Below are positions 26,435 to 34,333 of a DNA stretch of 48,792 nt, in pieces. Each line of letters begins with the position of its first letter. Within the stretch, counting starts at the first letter, position 1. The notes below the pieces were generated by a model. The model worked only from the letters and a program-made list of their open reading frames with translations. It ran no database searches and was not told the origin of the DNA. Location: the NCBI GenBank assembly GCA_003136595.1, contig PLEY01000053.1, positions 3,977-52,768 on the forward strand. The letters run 5' to 3'. A program made the position numbers and the translations under genes. Source of the stretch: Burkholderiales bacterium (lineage in GTDB: Bacteria; Pseudomonadota; Gammaproteobacteria; Burkholderiales; Burkholderiaceae_D).

Positions 26435-27118
26435 ATGGACCCATACCGTCTGACCGGCAAGCGCGTGCTGATCACGCAGACCCAGGAGTTCATGGGGCCG
26501 GCCCTGGTCGCGACATTTCGTGAACTCGGTGCCGTGCTGATCGAGGATGAAGGTGGGCTCACCCGACCCGGGCGCGCCGCGGAACTGGTGCGCAGCGCCG
26601 GCCGCGTCGACGTGCTCATCGCCAACCTCTCGGTGTCGGCTCCGAGCACGCGCGCCGAGGACGTCACGGACGAGGAGTGGCAGGAGGTCTTCGCGCACCT
26701 GGTCGATCCCTTGCCGCGCCTGGTACGCGCGGTCCTGCCCCAGATGATCGAGCGGCGTGCGGGCAAGATCATCGTGATGGGCAGTGCCGCCGCCCTGCGC
26801 GGCCACCGGCGCACGTCGACCTACAGCGCAGCGCGGGGCGCGCAGCTCTCCTACGTCCAGGCGGTCGGCGTGGAGGTGGCACCCCACAACATCCAGATCA
26901 ACGCGATAGCCCAGAACTTTGTCGACAATCCGACCTATTTCCCCGCTTCGGTGCAGGCCAACCCCCGCTTCATCGAACGCCTCCGGAGTGAGGTGCCTGC
27001 CGGCCGCCTCGGGCGGCCGGAAGAAGACGCGGCGCTTGCCGCGTTCCTCGCAAGCGATGCGTGCAGCTTCATGGTGGGACAGGCGATCCCCTTTTGCGGA
27101 GGCTGGGTGACCCGCTAG
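26435..27118 (+). CDS. Predicted halohydrin dehalogenase (SDR superfamily, Hhe type)
   Basis: 227 residues. It is SDR-like, but the NAD(P)-binding GxxxGxG is absent; in its place is T14-QTQE-F19-M-G21, which fits the T-x4-F-x-G motif of halohydrin dehalogenases. The catalytic residues are S117, Y130 and R134, i.e. S-x12-Y-x3-R, with Arg replacing the usual SDR Lys. The following AIAQNFVDNPTYFP aligns by eye with the HheC halide-pocket loop (AIGPNYL...PYFYP), and LGRPEEDAALAAFLAS...GQAIPFCGGW with its C-terminus. Such enzymes turn vicinal halohydrins into epoxides without cofactor. ATG 26435. Predicted from motifs recalled for HheA-HheG; it could still be an inactive SDR relative. Confidence 0.75.
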   Translation: MDPYRLTGKRVLITQTQEFMGPALVATFRELGAVLIEDEGGLTRPGRAAELVRSAGRVDVLIANLSVSAPSTRAEDVTDEEWQEVFAHLVDPLPRLVRAVLPQMIERRAGKIIVMGSAAALRGHRRTSTYSAARGAQLSYVQAVGVEVAPHNIQINAIAQNFVDNPTYFPASVQANPRFIERLRSEVPAGRLGRPEEDAALAAFLASDACSFMVGQAIPFCGGWVTR

Positions 27119-27168
27119 GCCCGACGGGGTTCGCGCTACACTGGGCGTCCCGCCGCTACCGATCCCCC

Positions 27169-28602
27169 ATGCAACTACCTCACGTCGAATGGTCGCTTCC
27201 CTATCTCATCAGCGAGTGGACGGTGCGTATCGCCATGCTGGTGTACGTGCCGCAAAAGCGCAGCCCTTCCGCGGCACGGGCCTGGCTGCTCCTGATCTTT
27301 TTCCTGCCGCTTCCCGGGGTACTGCTCTATGCCCTGGTCGGGCGCATCTACATTCCCAAGCGTCGCATCGCGCTGCAGCGCCAGGCATCGCGACTGATCC
27401 GTTCGGTCCAGACGCGGCTTCCACCGCTACTGGTCTCGAACGCGGTGACTCTGCCGGCGTCGGTGCAGGCGGCCGTGCAACTGGCCGCCGGGCTTGGCGA
27501 CTTTGTCGCCACCCGCGGCAATGCGATCGAGATCCTCCCCGGCTATGAGCGACCCATCGAGTGCCTGATCGACGATCTGCAGGCGGCGCGCGAAAGCATC
27601 CACCTGCTCTACTACATCTTCGAGAACGACGCCACCGGCCAACGGGTGGCCGACGTTCTGATCGGCGCCGCAGGGCGGGGCGTTCGTTGCCGCGTGCTCA
27701 TGGATGCGGTCGGCTCGCGCAGTGCATTACGGGAAATCGCACCGCGCCTGCGCGCGGCAGGCATCGAAGTGCATGCGCTCCTGCCGGTGGGCCTGTTCCG
27801 CCGCAATGTCGCGCGCTTCGATCTGCGCAACCACCGCAAGATCGTGGTCATCGACGCCAACATCGCCTACACGGGGTCACAGAACATTGTCGATGCGGAA
27901 TTCATACCGGGCCTGCCGAACGAGGAGCTGGTGGTGCGCATCGAAGGGCCTGTGGTGACCCAGCTGCAGTACGTGTTCCTCGCGGACTGGTACTTCGAGA
28001 CGAACCAGATCCCGGCCACCGACGAGATCTTGCACGAGCACACAAGCCAGGGCGACACCATCGCCCAGGTCCTGCCGAGCGGGCCCGGGTACGGACGCGA
28101 GAACACCAAGGAACTGATGATCTCGCTCATCTATGCGGCGCGCAGCGAGGTGATCATTGCGACGCCCTACTTCGTACCCGATGAGCCCTTTCTCGAGGCC
28201 GTCATCGCCGCCGCCCGGCGCGGCATCCGCATGCGGCTCATCCTGCCCCTGCGCTCGAACCAGCGCGTCACGCACTGGGCCCAGCAGTCCTATTATGCAC
28301 AGCTGCTCGCCGCCGGCGTCGAGATCCATCTGTTCGAGAAGGGCTTCCTGCACGCGAAGCACATGACCATGGATGGCGAGGTCGCCCTGATCGGATCGAC
28401 CAACATGGACATCCGCTCGTTCGCCCTGAATGCCGAGGTGAGCCTGCTCGCGTATGGGCCGGAATTCGCAGCGCGACTGAACAAGGTCTCGCAGGGCTAT
28501 ATCGAGGGCGGACGCACACTTGACGCCGCGACCTGGTCGCGCCGCCCTCTGGTGCGCAGGCTGCTCCAGAATGTGGCCCGGCTCGCCGACTCGCTGCTCT
28601 AG
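27169..28602 (+). CDS. cls: Cardiolipin synthase (two-HKD phospholipase D family)
   Basis: 477 residues from ATG 27169. Two N-terminal TM helices (ISEWTVRIAMLVYVPQ, AARAWLLLIFFLPLPGVLLYALVG), then two HKD active sites: HRKIVVID at about residue 222 followed by GSQN, and HAKHMTMD at about 395 followed by GSTNMD. This is the ClsA/ClsB architecture that joins two phosphatidylglycerols to make cardiolipin at the inner membrane. Fifty bases after the halohydrin-dehalogenase-like gene; it ends tail-to-tail with the M20 peptidase with a 4-base overlap of stop codons. Confidence 0.95.
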   Translation: MQLPHVEWSLPYLISEWTVRIAMLVYVPQKRSPSAARAWLLLIFFLPLPGVLLYALVGRIYIPKRRIALQRQASRLIRSVQTRLPPLLVSNAVTLPASVQAAVQLAAGLGDFVATRGNAIEILPGYERPIECLIDDLQAARESIHLLYYIFENDATGQRVADVLIGAAGRGVRCRVLMDAVGSRSALREIAPRLRAAGIEVHALLPVGLFRRNVARFDLRNHRKIVVIDANIAYTGSQNIVDAEFIPGLPNEELVVRIEGPVVTQLQYVFLADWYFETNQIPATDEILHEHTSQGDTIAQVLPSGPGYGRENTKELMISLIYAARSEVIIATPYFVPDEPFLEAVIAAARRGIRMRLILPLRSNQRVTHWAQQSYYAQLLAAGVEIHLFEKGFLHAKHMTMDGEVALIGSTNMDIRSFALNAEVSLLAYGPEFAARLNKVSQGYIEGGRTLDAATWSRRPLVRRLLQNVARLADSLL

Positions 28603-29987
28603 TCCACGACGCGCGCCGTGCCGAGGTCCCAGAGCAGTCCGACCATGATCGCCATGCCCTCGCGCGCAACGCTCTTGAGCAGGTGTTCATTGGCCGCGTG
28701 CTGGCTGGAGCCCGGGTAGGAATGCGGAATCCAGACGGTGGGCATGCCGAGCACATCGGCAAAACAGTCATTCGGCAGCGATCCCCCGAGGTTGGGCAGG
28801 ATCGACGGCCATGCCCCCGTGGTGCGTCGCAGGGAGTCGGCGACGCGCACGACCCAGGGATGCTCCGGATCGAGTCGCGTGGCAGCCGAGCAGCCGGCCC
28901 TCGTTGCCTGCACCTCGACCTGTGCAAACCCAGACCGGTCGAGATGCGCGCGGATGGCGGCTTCGAACGATGCCGGATCGCAGCCGACGACAAAGCGCAG
29001 CTGCAGATGGGCGGCTGCATAGCCTGGAATGGCATTGACCGGAGCATCGGGATTGCCGCACCGGAACGCCAGCACTTCCAGGGCATTCCAGCCAAAGACG
29101 CGCTCAGCGGGCGTCAAGCCCTCTTCGCCCCAGTCCCGATCGATGGCCGGCCCCTCGGGGGCCTCGAACGCGAGCCCGGCGAGCGCGCGCCGTACCGAGT
29201 CCGCGAGAGGCGGCGGTCGCAGTCCTGGCACACGGATGACACCGCGTGCGTCGACGAGGGCGGCAATGGCGTGGGCAAGGATGGTGCCGGGATTGGCGAG
29301 CAGGCCGCCCCAGTTGCCGGAATGATGTCCGCCTTCACGAAGCTTGATCCGCAGGTCGAAGTTAAAGGCGCCCCGCGAGCCGAGAAAAAGCGTAGGCTGA
29401 GCCGCGCTCAGGCGCGGACCATCGGAGGCGATGAACACATCGCCCGCCAACGCCGTCCGCTCCGCTACGCACAGTTCGCGCAGCCCCGGCGAGCCGAGCT
29501 CTTCGCCCATCTCGAAGAGGAGCCTCAGGTTGATCCCCAGCGTTCCCCGCGCGGCAAGCACGTGCTCGATGGCCGCGAGGTTGATCGTGTGCTGGCCCTT
29601 GTTGTCGGCCGTCCCCCGGCCATACCAGCGCGCGCCGCGCTCGACGAGCGTCCAGGGCGAGAGCCCCGCCTGCCATTGGTCCTCGTAGCCGCGCACGACG
29701 TCGCCGTGCCCGTACATCAGGACGGTCAGCGCCTCGCGGTGCTCGATGCGCTCGGCCAGGAGAAACGGCGGCGCGTCGGGCTGGGGATTCTCGAGCAGCC
29801 GCACGCTGAACCCCAGGGCGCACAGCGCCGGGCGCAGCTCCTCGCAGAGGTAGGCCCGCAACGCCCCTCGTGCCGATGCGTCCTGGCTCTCGGTTCGAAA
29901 AGCAATCCGGCGGGCAAGGGTCGCTGCGAATGCGCCCGAGTCGAACCACTCGAGGGCGCGACCGATCACCGCGTCACGCGAGGGCAT
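28599..29987 (-). CDS. M20-family metallopeptidase/deacylase
   Basis: 462 residues from ATG 29987; the track start (30062) is a TTG giving an atypical extension. Metal-site motifs of the M20/DapE-ArgE clan: MYGHGDVV, GRGTADNKGQH, catalytic EMGEELGS and SDGPRL, plus the C-terminal HAANEH. A dimerisation domain lies between about residues 200 and 320 (GGHHSGNWGG). Cytosolic, no signal. Likely a dipeptidase or N-acyl amino-acid hydrolase; substrate not determinable. Convergent with cls. Confidence 0.9.
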   Translation of the reverse strand: MPSRDAVIGRALEWFDSGAFAATLARRIAFRTESQDASARGALRAYLCEELRPALCALGFSVRLLENPQPDAPPFLLAERIEHREALTVLMYGHGDVVRGYEDQWQAGLSPWTLVERGARWYGRGTADNKGQHTINLAAIEHVLAARGTLGINLRLLFEMGEELGSPGLRELCVAERTALAGDVFIASDGPRLSAAQPTLFLGSRGAFNFDLRIKLREGGHHSGNWGGLLANPGTILAHAIAALVDARGVIRVPGLRPPPLADSVRRALAGLAFEAPEGPAIDRDWGEEGLTPAERVFGWNALEVLAFRCGNPDAPVNAIPGYAAAHLQLRFVVGCDPASFEAAIRAHLDRSGFAQVEVQATRAGCSAATRLDPEHPWVVRVADSLRRTTGAWPSILPNLGGSLPNDCFADVLGMPTVWIPHSYPGSSQHAANEHLLKSVAREGMAIMVGLLWDLGTARVVD

Positions 29988-30073
29988 GAGGTTCCACGAG
30001 GCGTTGCCAGCACGGCTTATCCATTGCGGGGATTCTATCCGGTCTGCCAGCGCCCGGACCAAACGCGTGCGCC

Positions 30074-30946
30074 TTAGTCGAGAGGGTCCGCTCGGCCGGC
30101 CAACCGGGCCGTCTGCGCCGCCAGTTGCCGGTACAGTGCGGCGAGCGTGCTGTCACGGGCCTTGAGCGCTCTGTACTGCTCTCGCACGAACTCCAGGTCA
30201 CCCCGCGCGAGCGGCCCGGTCAGCGCCGCTTCGGGACCACTGGTGAGGACGTTCTCGAGCGTCTGCCGGACCAGGGGGCCAAGCATCGTCAAGCCGAGTT
30301 CCGGCTCGATTCCGGCGAGCCCATAGCTGCGCAGCGCGAGCGAGAGGAGCGTCACGAGATAGTTGGAACCGAACACGGCCGCCGCGTGATAGAGCATTTT
30401 CTGCTCGGGCTCGATGCCCACCGTGCGGGCTCCGAGGGCCGCGAAGATCCTCGAAACGAGCGCCGCGGCGCGTGGCTCGCCCTCGATGGCGCACACGACA
30501 CCGACGAATGCCGCAGCGCTGACAGGCGTCTGCGAAAAGCTCATGACGGGATGCGCACTGGCAAGCGCAGCACCACTGGCACCGGCCGGCGCGAGTTCTG
30601 CGCGAGTCGCAGCGCCGCTGCAGTGGAACACGATCGAGCCGGAGTTCAGAACGCCGCTGGCCGCGAGTGCGGCGCTCGCCTCGTAGAGCGCCCGGTCTGG
30701 CGTTGCGATCAGGAAAAGATCGGCGGGTCCGAGTCGGGCATAGTCCGAGACCGCCCGGCCGGCGCCGATCGCCTCGACGGCGCGCTCGGCTGAGGCTGCG
30801 CTGCGTCCGAGCACATCAGCCACTCGCAAGATTCCGGCGCTCGCCCAAAGCCTGCCGAGGCCGACCGCGAGCCGTCCTGAACCGATTATCGTGATCCGCT
30901 CGATCCCGCCGGCCTCGGGGAGCGTGGGTGCACGCCGGCTGACCAT
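30074..30946 (-). CDS. Rossmann-like / DUF2520 domain protein
   Basis: 290 residues. The N-terminal dinucleotide fold has ITIIGSGRLAVGLGRLWASAG, followed by LIATPDRALYEASA and VFHCSGAATRAEL; a conserved ASAHPVMSFS leads into the C-terminal helical DUF2520 region (KMLYHAAAVFGSNYLVTLLSLA). This is the standard architecture of the family, related to NADP oxidoreductases and often found near panC/panB in other genomes, but no pantothenate genes occur here. The start GTC ATG GTC follows GAGAGGACC. Function unknown. Confidence 0.9.
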   Translation of the reverse strand: MVSRRAPTLPEAGGIERITIIGSGRLAVGLGRLWASAGILRVADVLGRSAASAERAVEAIGAGRAVSDYARLGPADLFLIATPDRALYEASAALAASGVLNSGSIVFHCSGAATRAELAPAGASGAALASAHPVMSFSQTPVSAAAFVGVVCAIEGEPRAAALVSRIFAALGARTVGIEPEQKMLYHAAAVFGSNYLVTLLSLALRSYGLAGIEPELGLTMLGPLVRQTLENVLTSGPEAALTGPLARGDLEFVREQYRALKARDSTLAALYRQLAAQTARLAGRADPLD

Positions 30947-30961
30947 GTTGACGAGGTCCTC

Positions 30962-31141
30962 TCAGTCCGGCCTTGGCGCGTCGGCCGCGCTTGGCGCCGC
31001 GCACTGCCCGCTGATGCGGGCACCGGTCAAAACCGCACCCCAGAAAACCGCGGTTCTGCCCGGCCGCGGGATCTCCATACCGCAGAGCGCGCGGGCGTGC
31101 CTGCCGTAATCGCCAGGTGGTGCCGCTTTACTCATCGCCAT
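30962..31141 (-). CDS. Short hypothetical ORF upstream of DUF2520 gene
   Basis: A 59-codon minus-strand frame (MAMSKAAPPGDYGRHARALC... ending ADAPRPD), with an alternative ATG at 31135. It stops 15 bases before the DUF2520 start and contains that gene's ribosome binding site in the gap. It has no recognisable domain and no clear Shine-Dalgarno. Codon bias is not distinguishable from surrounding G+C-rich sequence, so it may be only leader. It is not in the ORF track because of its length. Confidence 0.3.
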   Translation of the reverse strand: MAMSKAAPPGDYGRHARALCGMEIPRPGRTAVFWGAVLTGARISGQCAAPSAADAPRPD

Positions 31142-31160
31142 GATGCTGCCTCTCGTGTCC

Positions 31161-31200
31161 CCCGGGAGGCCCGATTCTAGGCGGGGTGCTCCCGGGAGGC
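31161..31200. repeat. Two direct copies of CCCGGGAGGC
   Basis: CCCGGGAGGC at 31161-31170 and 31191-31200, exactly 30 bases start to start, in the gap between the epimerase-like gene and the short ORF. The spacing and purine-rich GGAGG core are compatible with a regulatory or ribosome-binding element, but nothing further supports a role. Confidence 0.4.
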
Positions 31201-31232
31201 AACGCGGTCAAGCCACCCGGGCGCGCGGGGGC

Positions 31233-32324
31233 TCACGGGCGTGCGCCCTTCAATGCCTCATGCGCCCCAGGCGCCGCAGGAGCCGCAGGAGCCGCAAGAA
31301 CCGCACGCTCCGCACGCCCCTCGTGCCCTTCCCGAAGACAGCCAAGGGCGGCGAGGCTCTCCTTGAGGGCCTGCTCGAGGGGCGTATGGGTCTCACGACC
31401 GAGAAAGGCGACGAGCTTGGAATTATCGAGTTCAAGCGGTGTGTCCCACAGGTAGCGCATCTCGAGCAGTTCCCGAAACAGTCCGACGAACGGAGCGCCA
31501 GCCTGAATCAGCCACCACGGAAAGCGGCGTACCGGGATTTCCGAAGCGCCGCACACGCGCGCTATGGTGGCGCACAGCTCGCGGCCCTCCTCGATCCAGT
31601 GGCCCCGGAAATGGAAGGTCTCAAAGTCGGGCAACTCGGACTCGCGCGCGGCCAGATCGACAAGCGTCGCGGCGAGATCGGGCAGATAGGCCCAGGTGTG
31701 GCCGACGCTGAGATCCCCGGGGTAGGTGATGCTCCGGATGGGCCGGCCAGGCTTGACGAGGCCCTGGGCCAGCCACGAGTTGGGCTGCGTGGGACCGAAG
31801 AAATCGCCGGCACGCACAACGAGGCTGCGGACCCGGTCCTGACTTGCCGCATCGCGCAGCATCTGCTCCATCTCGACCCGGATCTGTCCCTTGCGCGTGG
31901 TGGGATGCTGCGGCGCCGTCTCACTGAACACGCGTGCAGCGCCTGCGTCAAAGTTGTAGACGTTGCCGGGGAAGACCAGCCGCGCTCCGCTCACCCGCGC
32001 CGCCTCGATGGCGTGGCCAAGCATCGGAATCGCCCACTTCCTCCAGTTGCGGTACCGGGGTGGGTTCACGCCATGGAAGATGATCTGGGCACCGCGCGCG
32101 GCCGCGAGTTGTGACGCACGATCCAGAGCATCGCCTGCCACCCACTCGATGCTGCTGCTCCCAAAGCGCCGCGCCCAGAGCGCGCGCGCCTGAAGGGGAT
32201 CGCGATGCAAGGTGCGCACCTGCCAGCCGCGTGCGAGCAGTGCCAGACCGACCGCCCCGCCCACGCCACCGGTCAGCCCGGTGACCAGGGCCAAAGGTCG
32301 GCCATCCGTTGTTGAGTAGCTCAT
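31233..32324 (-). CDS. NAD-dependent epimerase/dehydratase-like protein (extended SDR)
   Basis: 363 residues from ATG 32324, with GGAG six bases upstream (the track's ATG at 32336 is four codons longer). Rossmann motif ALVTGLTGGVGGAVGLALL, then LVFPGNVYNFD and RAGDFFGP; the usual YxxxK of extended SDRs is not obvious, with RKGQIRVEMEQML in that region. The C-terminus ends in an Ala/Pro tail (AAPAAPAAPG) encoded by a GCCGCAGGA 9-base repeat at 31273-31299. Divergent from a LysR regulator across about 100 bases containing palindromes, so probably its regulatory target. Substrate unknown. Confidence 0.82.
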   Translation of the reverse strand: MSYSTTDGRPLALVTGLTGGVGGAVGLALLARGWQVRTLHRDPLQARALWARRFGSSSIEWVAGDALDRASQLAAARGAQIIFHGVNPPRYRNWRKWAIPMLGHAIEAARVSGARLVFPGNVYNFDAGAARVFSETAPQHPTTRKGQIRVEMEQMLRDAASQDRVRSLVVRAGDFFGPTQPNSWLAQGLVKPGRPIRSITYPGDLSVGHTWAYLPDLAATLVDLAARESELPDFETFHFRGHWIEEGRELCATIARVCGASEIPVRRFPWWLIQAGAPFVGLFRELLEMRYLWDTPLELDNSKLVAFLGRETHTPLEQALKESLAALGCLREGHEGRAERAVLAAPAAPAAPGAHEALKGARP

Positions 32325-32335
32325 GGTGTTCTCCA

Positions 32336-32419
32336 TTCATGAAAAGTGATGGCCGATTATGCTTCTGGACTTCCCACCCGCGAAGGCTCATAGTTGCAGG
32401 GTGGCTTTTCATAATTGAA
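32336..32419. promoter_or_regulatory. Candidate LysR operator palindromes
   Basis: TTCATGAA (32336-32343) is a perfect palindrome just upstream of the epimerase-like gene, and TTCA-TAAT-TGAA (32408-32419) lies ten bases before the LysR start. Both are built from the same TTCAT/ATGAA half-sites, and they frame the A+T-richer divergent intergenic region. This arrangement suits autoregulation plus control of the divergent gene, as is common for LysR systems. Confidence 0.5.
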
Positions 32420-32428
32420 ACACTGCAC

Positions 32429-33379
32429 ATGTCCGAGTCGACCGATTGGGGCCTGTACCGCTCGTTTCTGGCGGTACTGGCCGGCGGCTCCCTCTCGAGC
32501 GCGGGGCGCGTCCTCGGTACGTCTGCGGCGACCGTCGGTCGGCACATCGCGACGCTCGAGGGCGCACTGGGCGTGAGCCTCTTCACACGCTCGCCCGAAG
32601 GCCTCGCGGCCACGAGCGAGGCCTTGGCGCTCGCCCCCCATGCCAAGGCCATGGCCGCTGCGGCCGACGCCCTGGTGCGCGCGGCGGGCGGCCGGGCCGG
32701 TGATGTCACGGGGACCGTCAGGATCACGGCAGGCGAGATCGTGGGCGCCGAGTGGCTACCGGGACTCCTGTGCGGGCTGCAAGGGCGCTATCCGGGACTC
32801 GCGATCGAACTGGTCTTGAACAACCAGATCGAGGACCTGTTGCGCCGCGATGCGGACGTCGCGGTACGGATGACCGAACCGACCCAGGAATCCCTCCTCG
32901 CAAGGCGCGTCGGCCAAATCGAGATCGGCCTTTTCGCCCATCGCAAATACCTCGAGGCGCGCGGCACGCCTGAGACCGTGGCGGCCCTCGCCGACCACAT
33001 CCTCATCGGTTACGACCGCGAATTGATCGCGCAGCGCCTGGCGGCCGGTGCAGGCCTTTCGATCACGCGTGATCAATTCGCGCTGCGCTCGGACAGTGAC
33101 CTCGCACAGCTTGCCCTGTTGCGTGCCGGCTGTGGTATCGGTGGCTGTCAGGTGCCGATTGCGGCCCGCAACCCGGAGCTCGTGCGCGTCCTGGGCGCCG
33201 AGATCCGCTTTGAGGTGCCCGCCTGGCTTGTCATGCACAGCGACCAACGGCAGGTGCCGCGCATCCGCCACACCTTTGATTTCCTGGCAGAGGGGCTGGC
33301 CGCCCTGCTGCCGGCCGCGCGCTCGGCTCATTCCGAGCGCGCGCTGCGTGCCCGGCGTACAACTCGCAGGCGGGGTTAG
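32429..33379 (+). CDS. LysR-family transcriptional regulator
   Basis: 316 residues from ATG 32429. N-terminal winged helix: WGLYRSFLAVLAGGSLSSAGRVLGTSAATVGRHIATLEGALGVSLFTRSPEG. The effector domain follows (VRITAGEIVGAEWLPGLL, RRDADVAVRM, GIGGCQVPIAARNPEL). The last 25 residues are Arg-rich. The track ORF begins 40 codons too early. Divergent from the epimerase-like gene, its likely target. A long hairpin follows the gene. Confidence 0.92.
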   Translation: MSESTDWGLYRSFLAVLAGGSLSSAGRVLGTSAATVGRHIATLEGALGVSLFTRSPEGLAATSEALALAPHAKAMAAAADALVRAAGGRAGDVTGTVRITAGEIVGAEWLPGLLCGLQGRYPGLAIELVLNNQIEDLLRRDADVAVRMTEPTQESLLARRVGQIEIGLFAHRKYLEARGTPETVAALADHILIGYDRELIAQRLAAGAGLSITRDQFALRSDSDLAQLALLRAGCGIGGCQVPIAARNPELVRVLGAEIRFEVPAWLVMHSDQRQVPRIRHTFDFLAEGLAALLPAARSAHSERALRARRTTRRRG

Positions 33380-33425
33380 GCGGGCTCCGAGCATTTTCCG
33401 CGCGACACGCGCACAATAGCGCGCG

Positions 33426-33459
33426 CAGCCCGGGCTTTGGTGCATCCGAACCCGGGCTG
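33426..33459. terminator. Strong hairpin after the LysR gene
   Basis: CAGCCCGGG (33426-33434) and CCCGGGCTG (33451-33459) pair perfectly, and the 16-base interior can extend the stem (TTTGG with CCGAA around TGCAT). No T tract follows, so it is not a textbook intrinsic terminator. It lies 46 bases past the LysR stop and before the DUF1295 gene, the position expected for a transcript end or RNA-stabilising stem. Confidence 0.45.
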
Positions 33460-33513
33460 TCCACGTATGCTCACCTGTCGATAACCGTCCCCGCAGCACT
33501 TCCCGGCCCATTC

Positions 33514-34305
33514 ATGCACCCCACCCTTGTTATTGGCATCGGCTTTGCCGTTCTCTTTCTGGTTTTTGCCGGCGCATGGCTCGTGCAGTTGCGCACCCAC
33601 AATGCCGGCATGATCGATCCGGTCTGGTCCTGGTCACTGGGTTTTCTCGGTGTGCTCTATGCCCTCTTCGCGACGGGCGATACGAGCGCGCGGCTCCTTG
33701 TGGGTGTGCTGGGCGGCCTGTGGGGTCTGCGTCTGGGCACCCACCTGTGGCTGCGCAACGTCGGCAAGCCCGAGGATGGGCGCTATCGACGCTTCCGTGA
33801 TCAGTGGGGTCCTAAGGCCAACCGCAACATGTTCTGGTTCTTCGAGTTCCAGGTCGTGCTCGCGATGCTGCTCTCGGTCGGCTTTCTGGTGGTTGCCTAC
33901 CGGAGCGATGCGCCGCCGCCGGGCGCGACGGTGGCCGCGCTCGTGGTCTGGCTGGCCTCGGTGGTCGGCGAGGCGGTCTCGGACTGGCAGCTCGAGAAGT
34001 TCAAGAAGGATCCGGCCCATCGCGGCAAGGTCTGCCGCGCGGGATTGTGGCGCTATTCGCGCCATCCCAACTACTTCTTCGAGTGCCTGCATTGGCCTGT
34101 CTACATCCTGCTGGCGGTGGGCAGCCCCTGGATCTGGGCGACGCTCATCCCCCCGGCCGTCATGGGGTTCCTGCTGCTCAAGGTGTCGGGGATCCCGATG
34201 ACCGAGGCCCAGACCGCCAAGAGCAGGCCGGAGTATGCTGATTACATTCGCACCACCAGCGCCTTCATACCGTGGCCGCCGAAGAGCGTGCGGCCCCAAT
34301 CCTGA
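33514..34305 (+). CDS. DUF1295 (steroid 5-alpha-reductase C-terminal-like) membrane protein
   Basis: 263 residues, six to seven TM helices. Family landmarks: NAGMIDPVWSWSLG, GLWGLRLGTHLWLRN, RYRRFRDQWGPKANR and the strongly conserved C-terminal FKKDPAHRGKVCRAGLWRYSRHPNYFFECLHWPVYI. Related to NADPH-dependent sterol/lipid reductases and isoprenylcysteine methyltransferase-like folds, but individual DUF1295 functions are mostly unknown. Ends 28 bases before a CFA/CNMT-type methyltransferase on the same strand, so a joint role in lipid modification is plausible. Confidence 0.93.
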   Translation: MHPTLVIGIGFAVLFLVFAGAWLVQLRTHNAGMIDPVWSWSLGFLGVLYALFATGDTSARLLVGVLGGLWGLRLGTHLWLRNVGKPEDGRYRRFRDQWGPKANRNMFWFFEFQVVLAMLLSVGFLVVAYRSDAPPPGATVAALVVWLASVVGEAVSDWQLEKFKKDPAHRGKVCRAGLWRYSRHPNYFFECLHWPVYILLAVGSPWIWATLIPPAVMGFLLLKVSGIPMTEAQTAKSRPEYADYIRTTSAFIPWPPKSVRPQS

Positions 34306-34333
34306 ACCTGACCAGCCCTTGCGGAGCCTGCCT

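Noticed and set aside
26435-27118. Ordinary NAD(P)-dependent SDR/3-oxoacyl-ACP reductase
   Set aside because: GxxxGxG and the catalytic Lys are missing; Y-x3-R and T-x4-F-x-G are present.
31140-32114. 324-residue plus-strand ORF opposite the epimerase-like gene
   Set aside because: Shadow of a clear minus-strand Rossmann protein.
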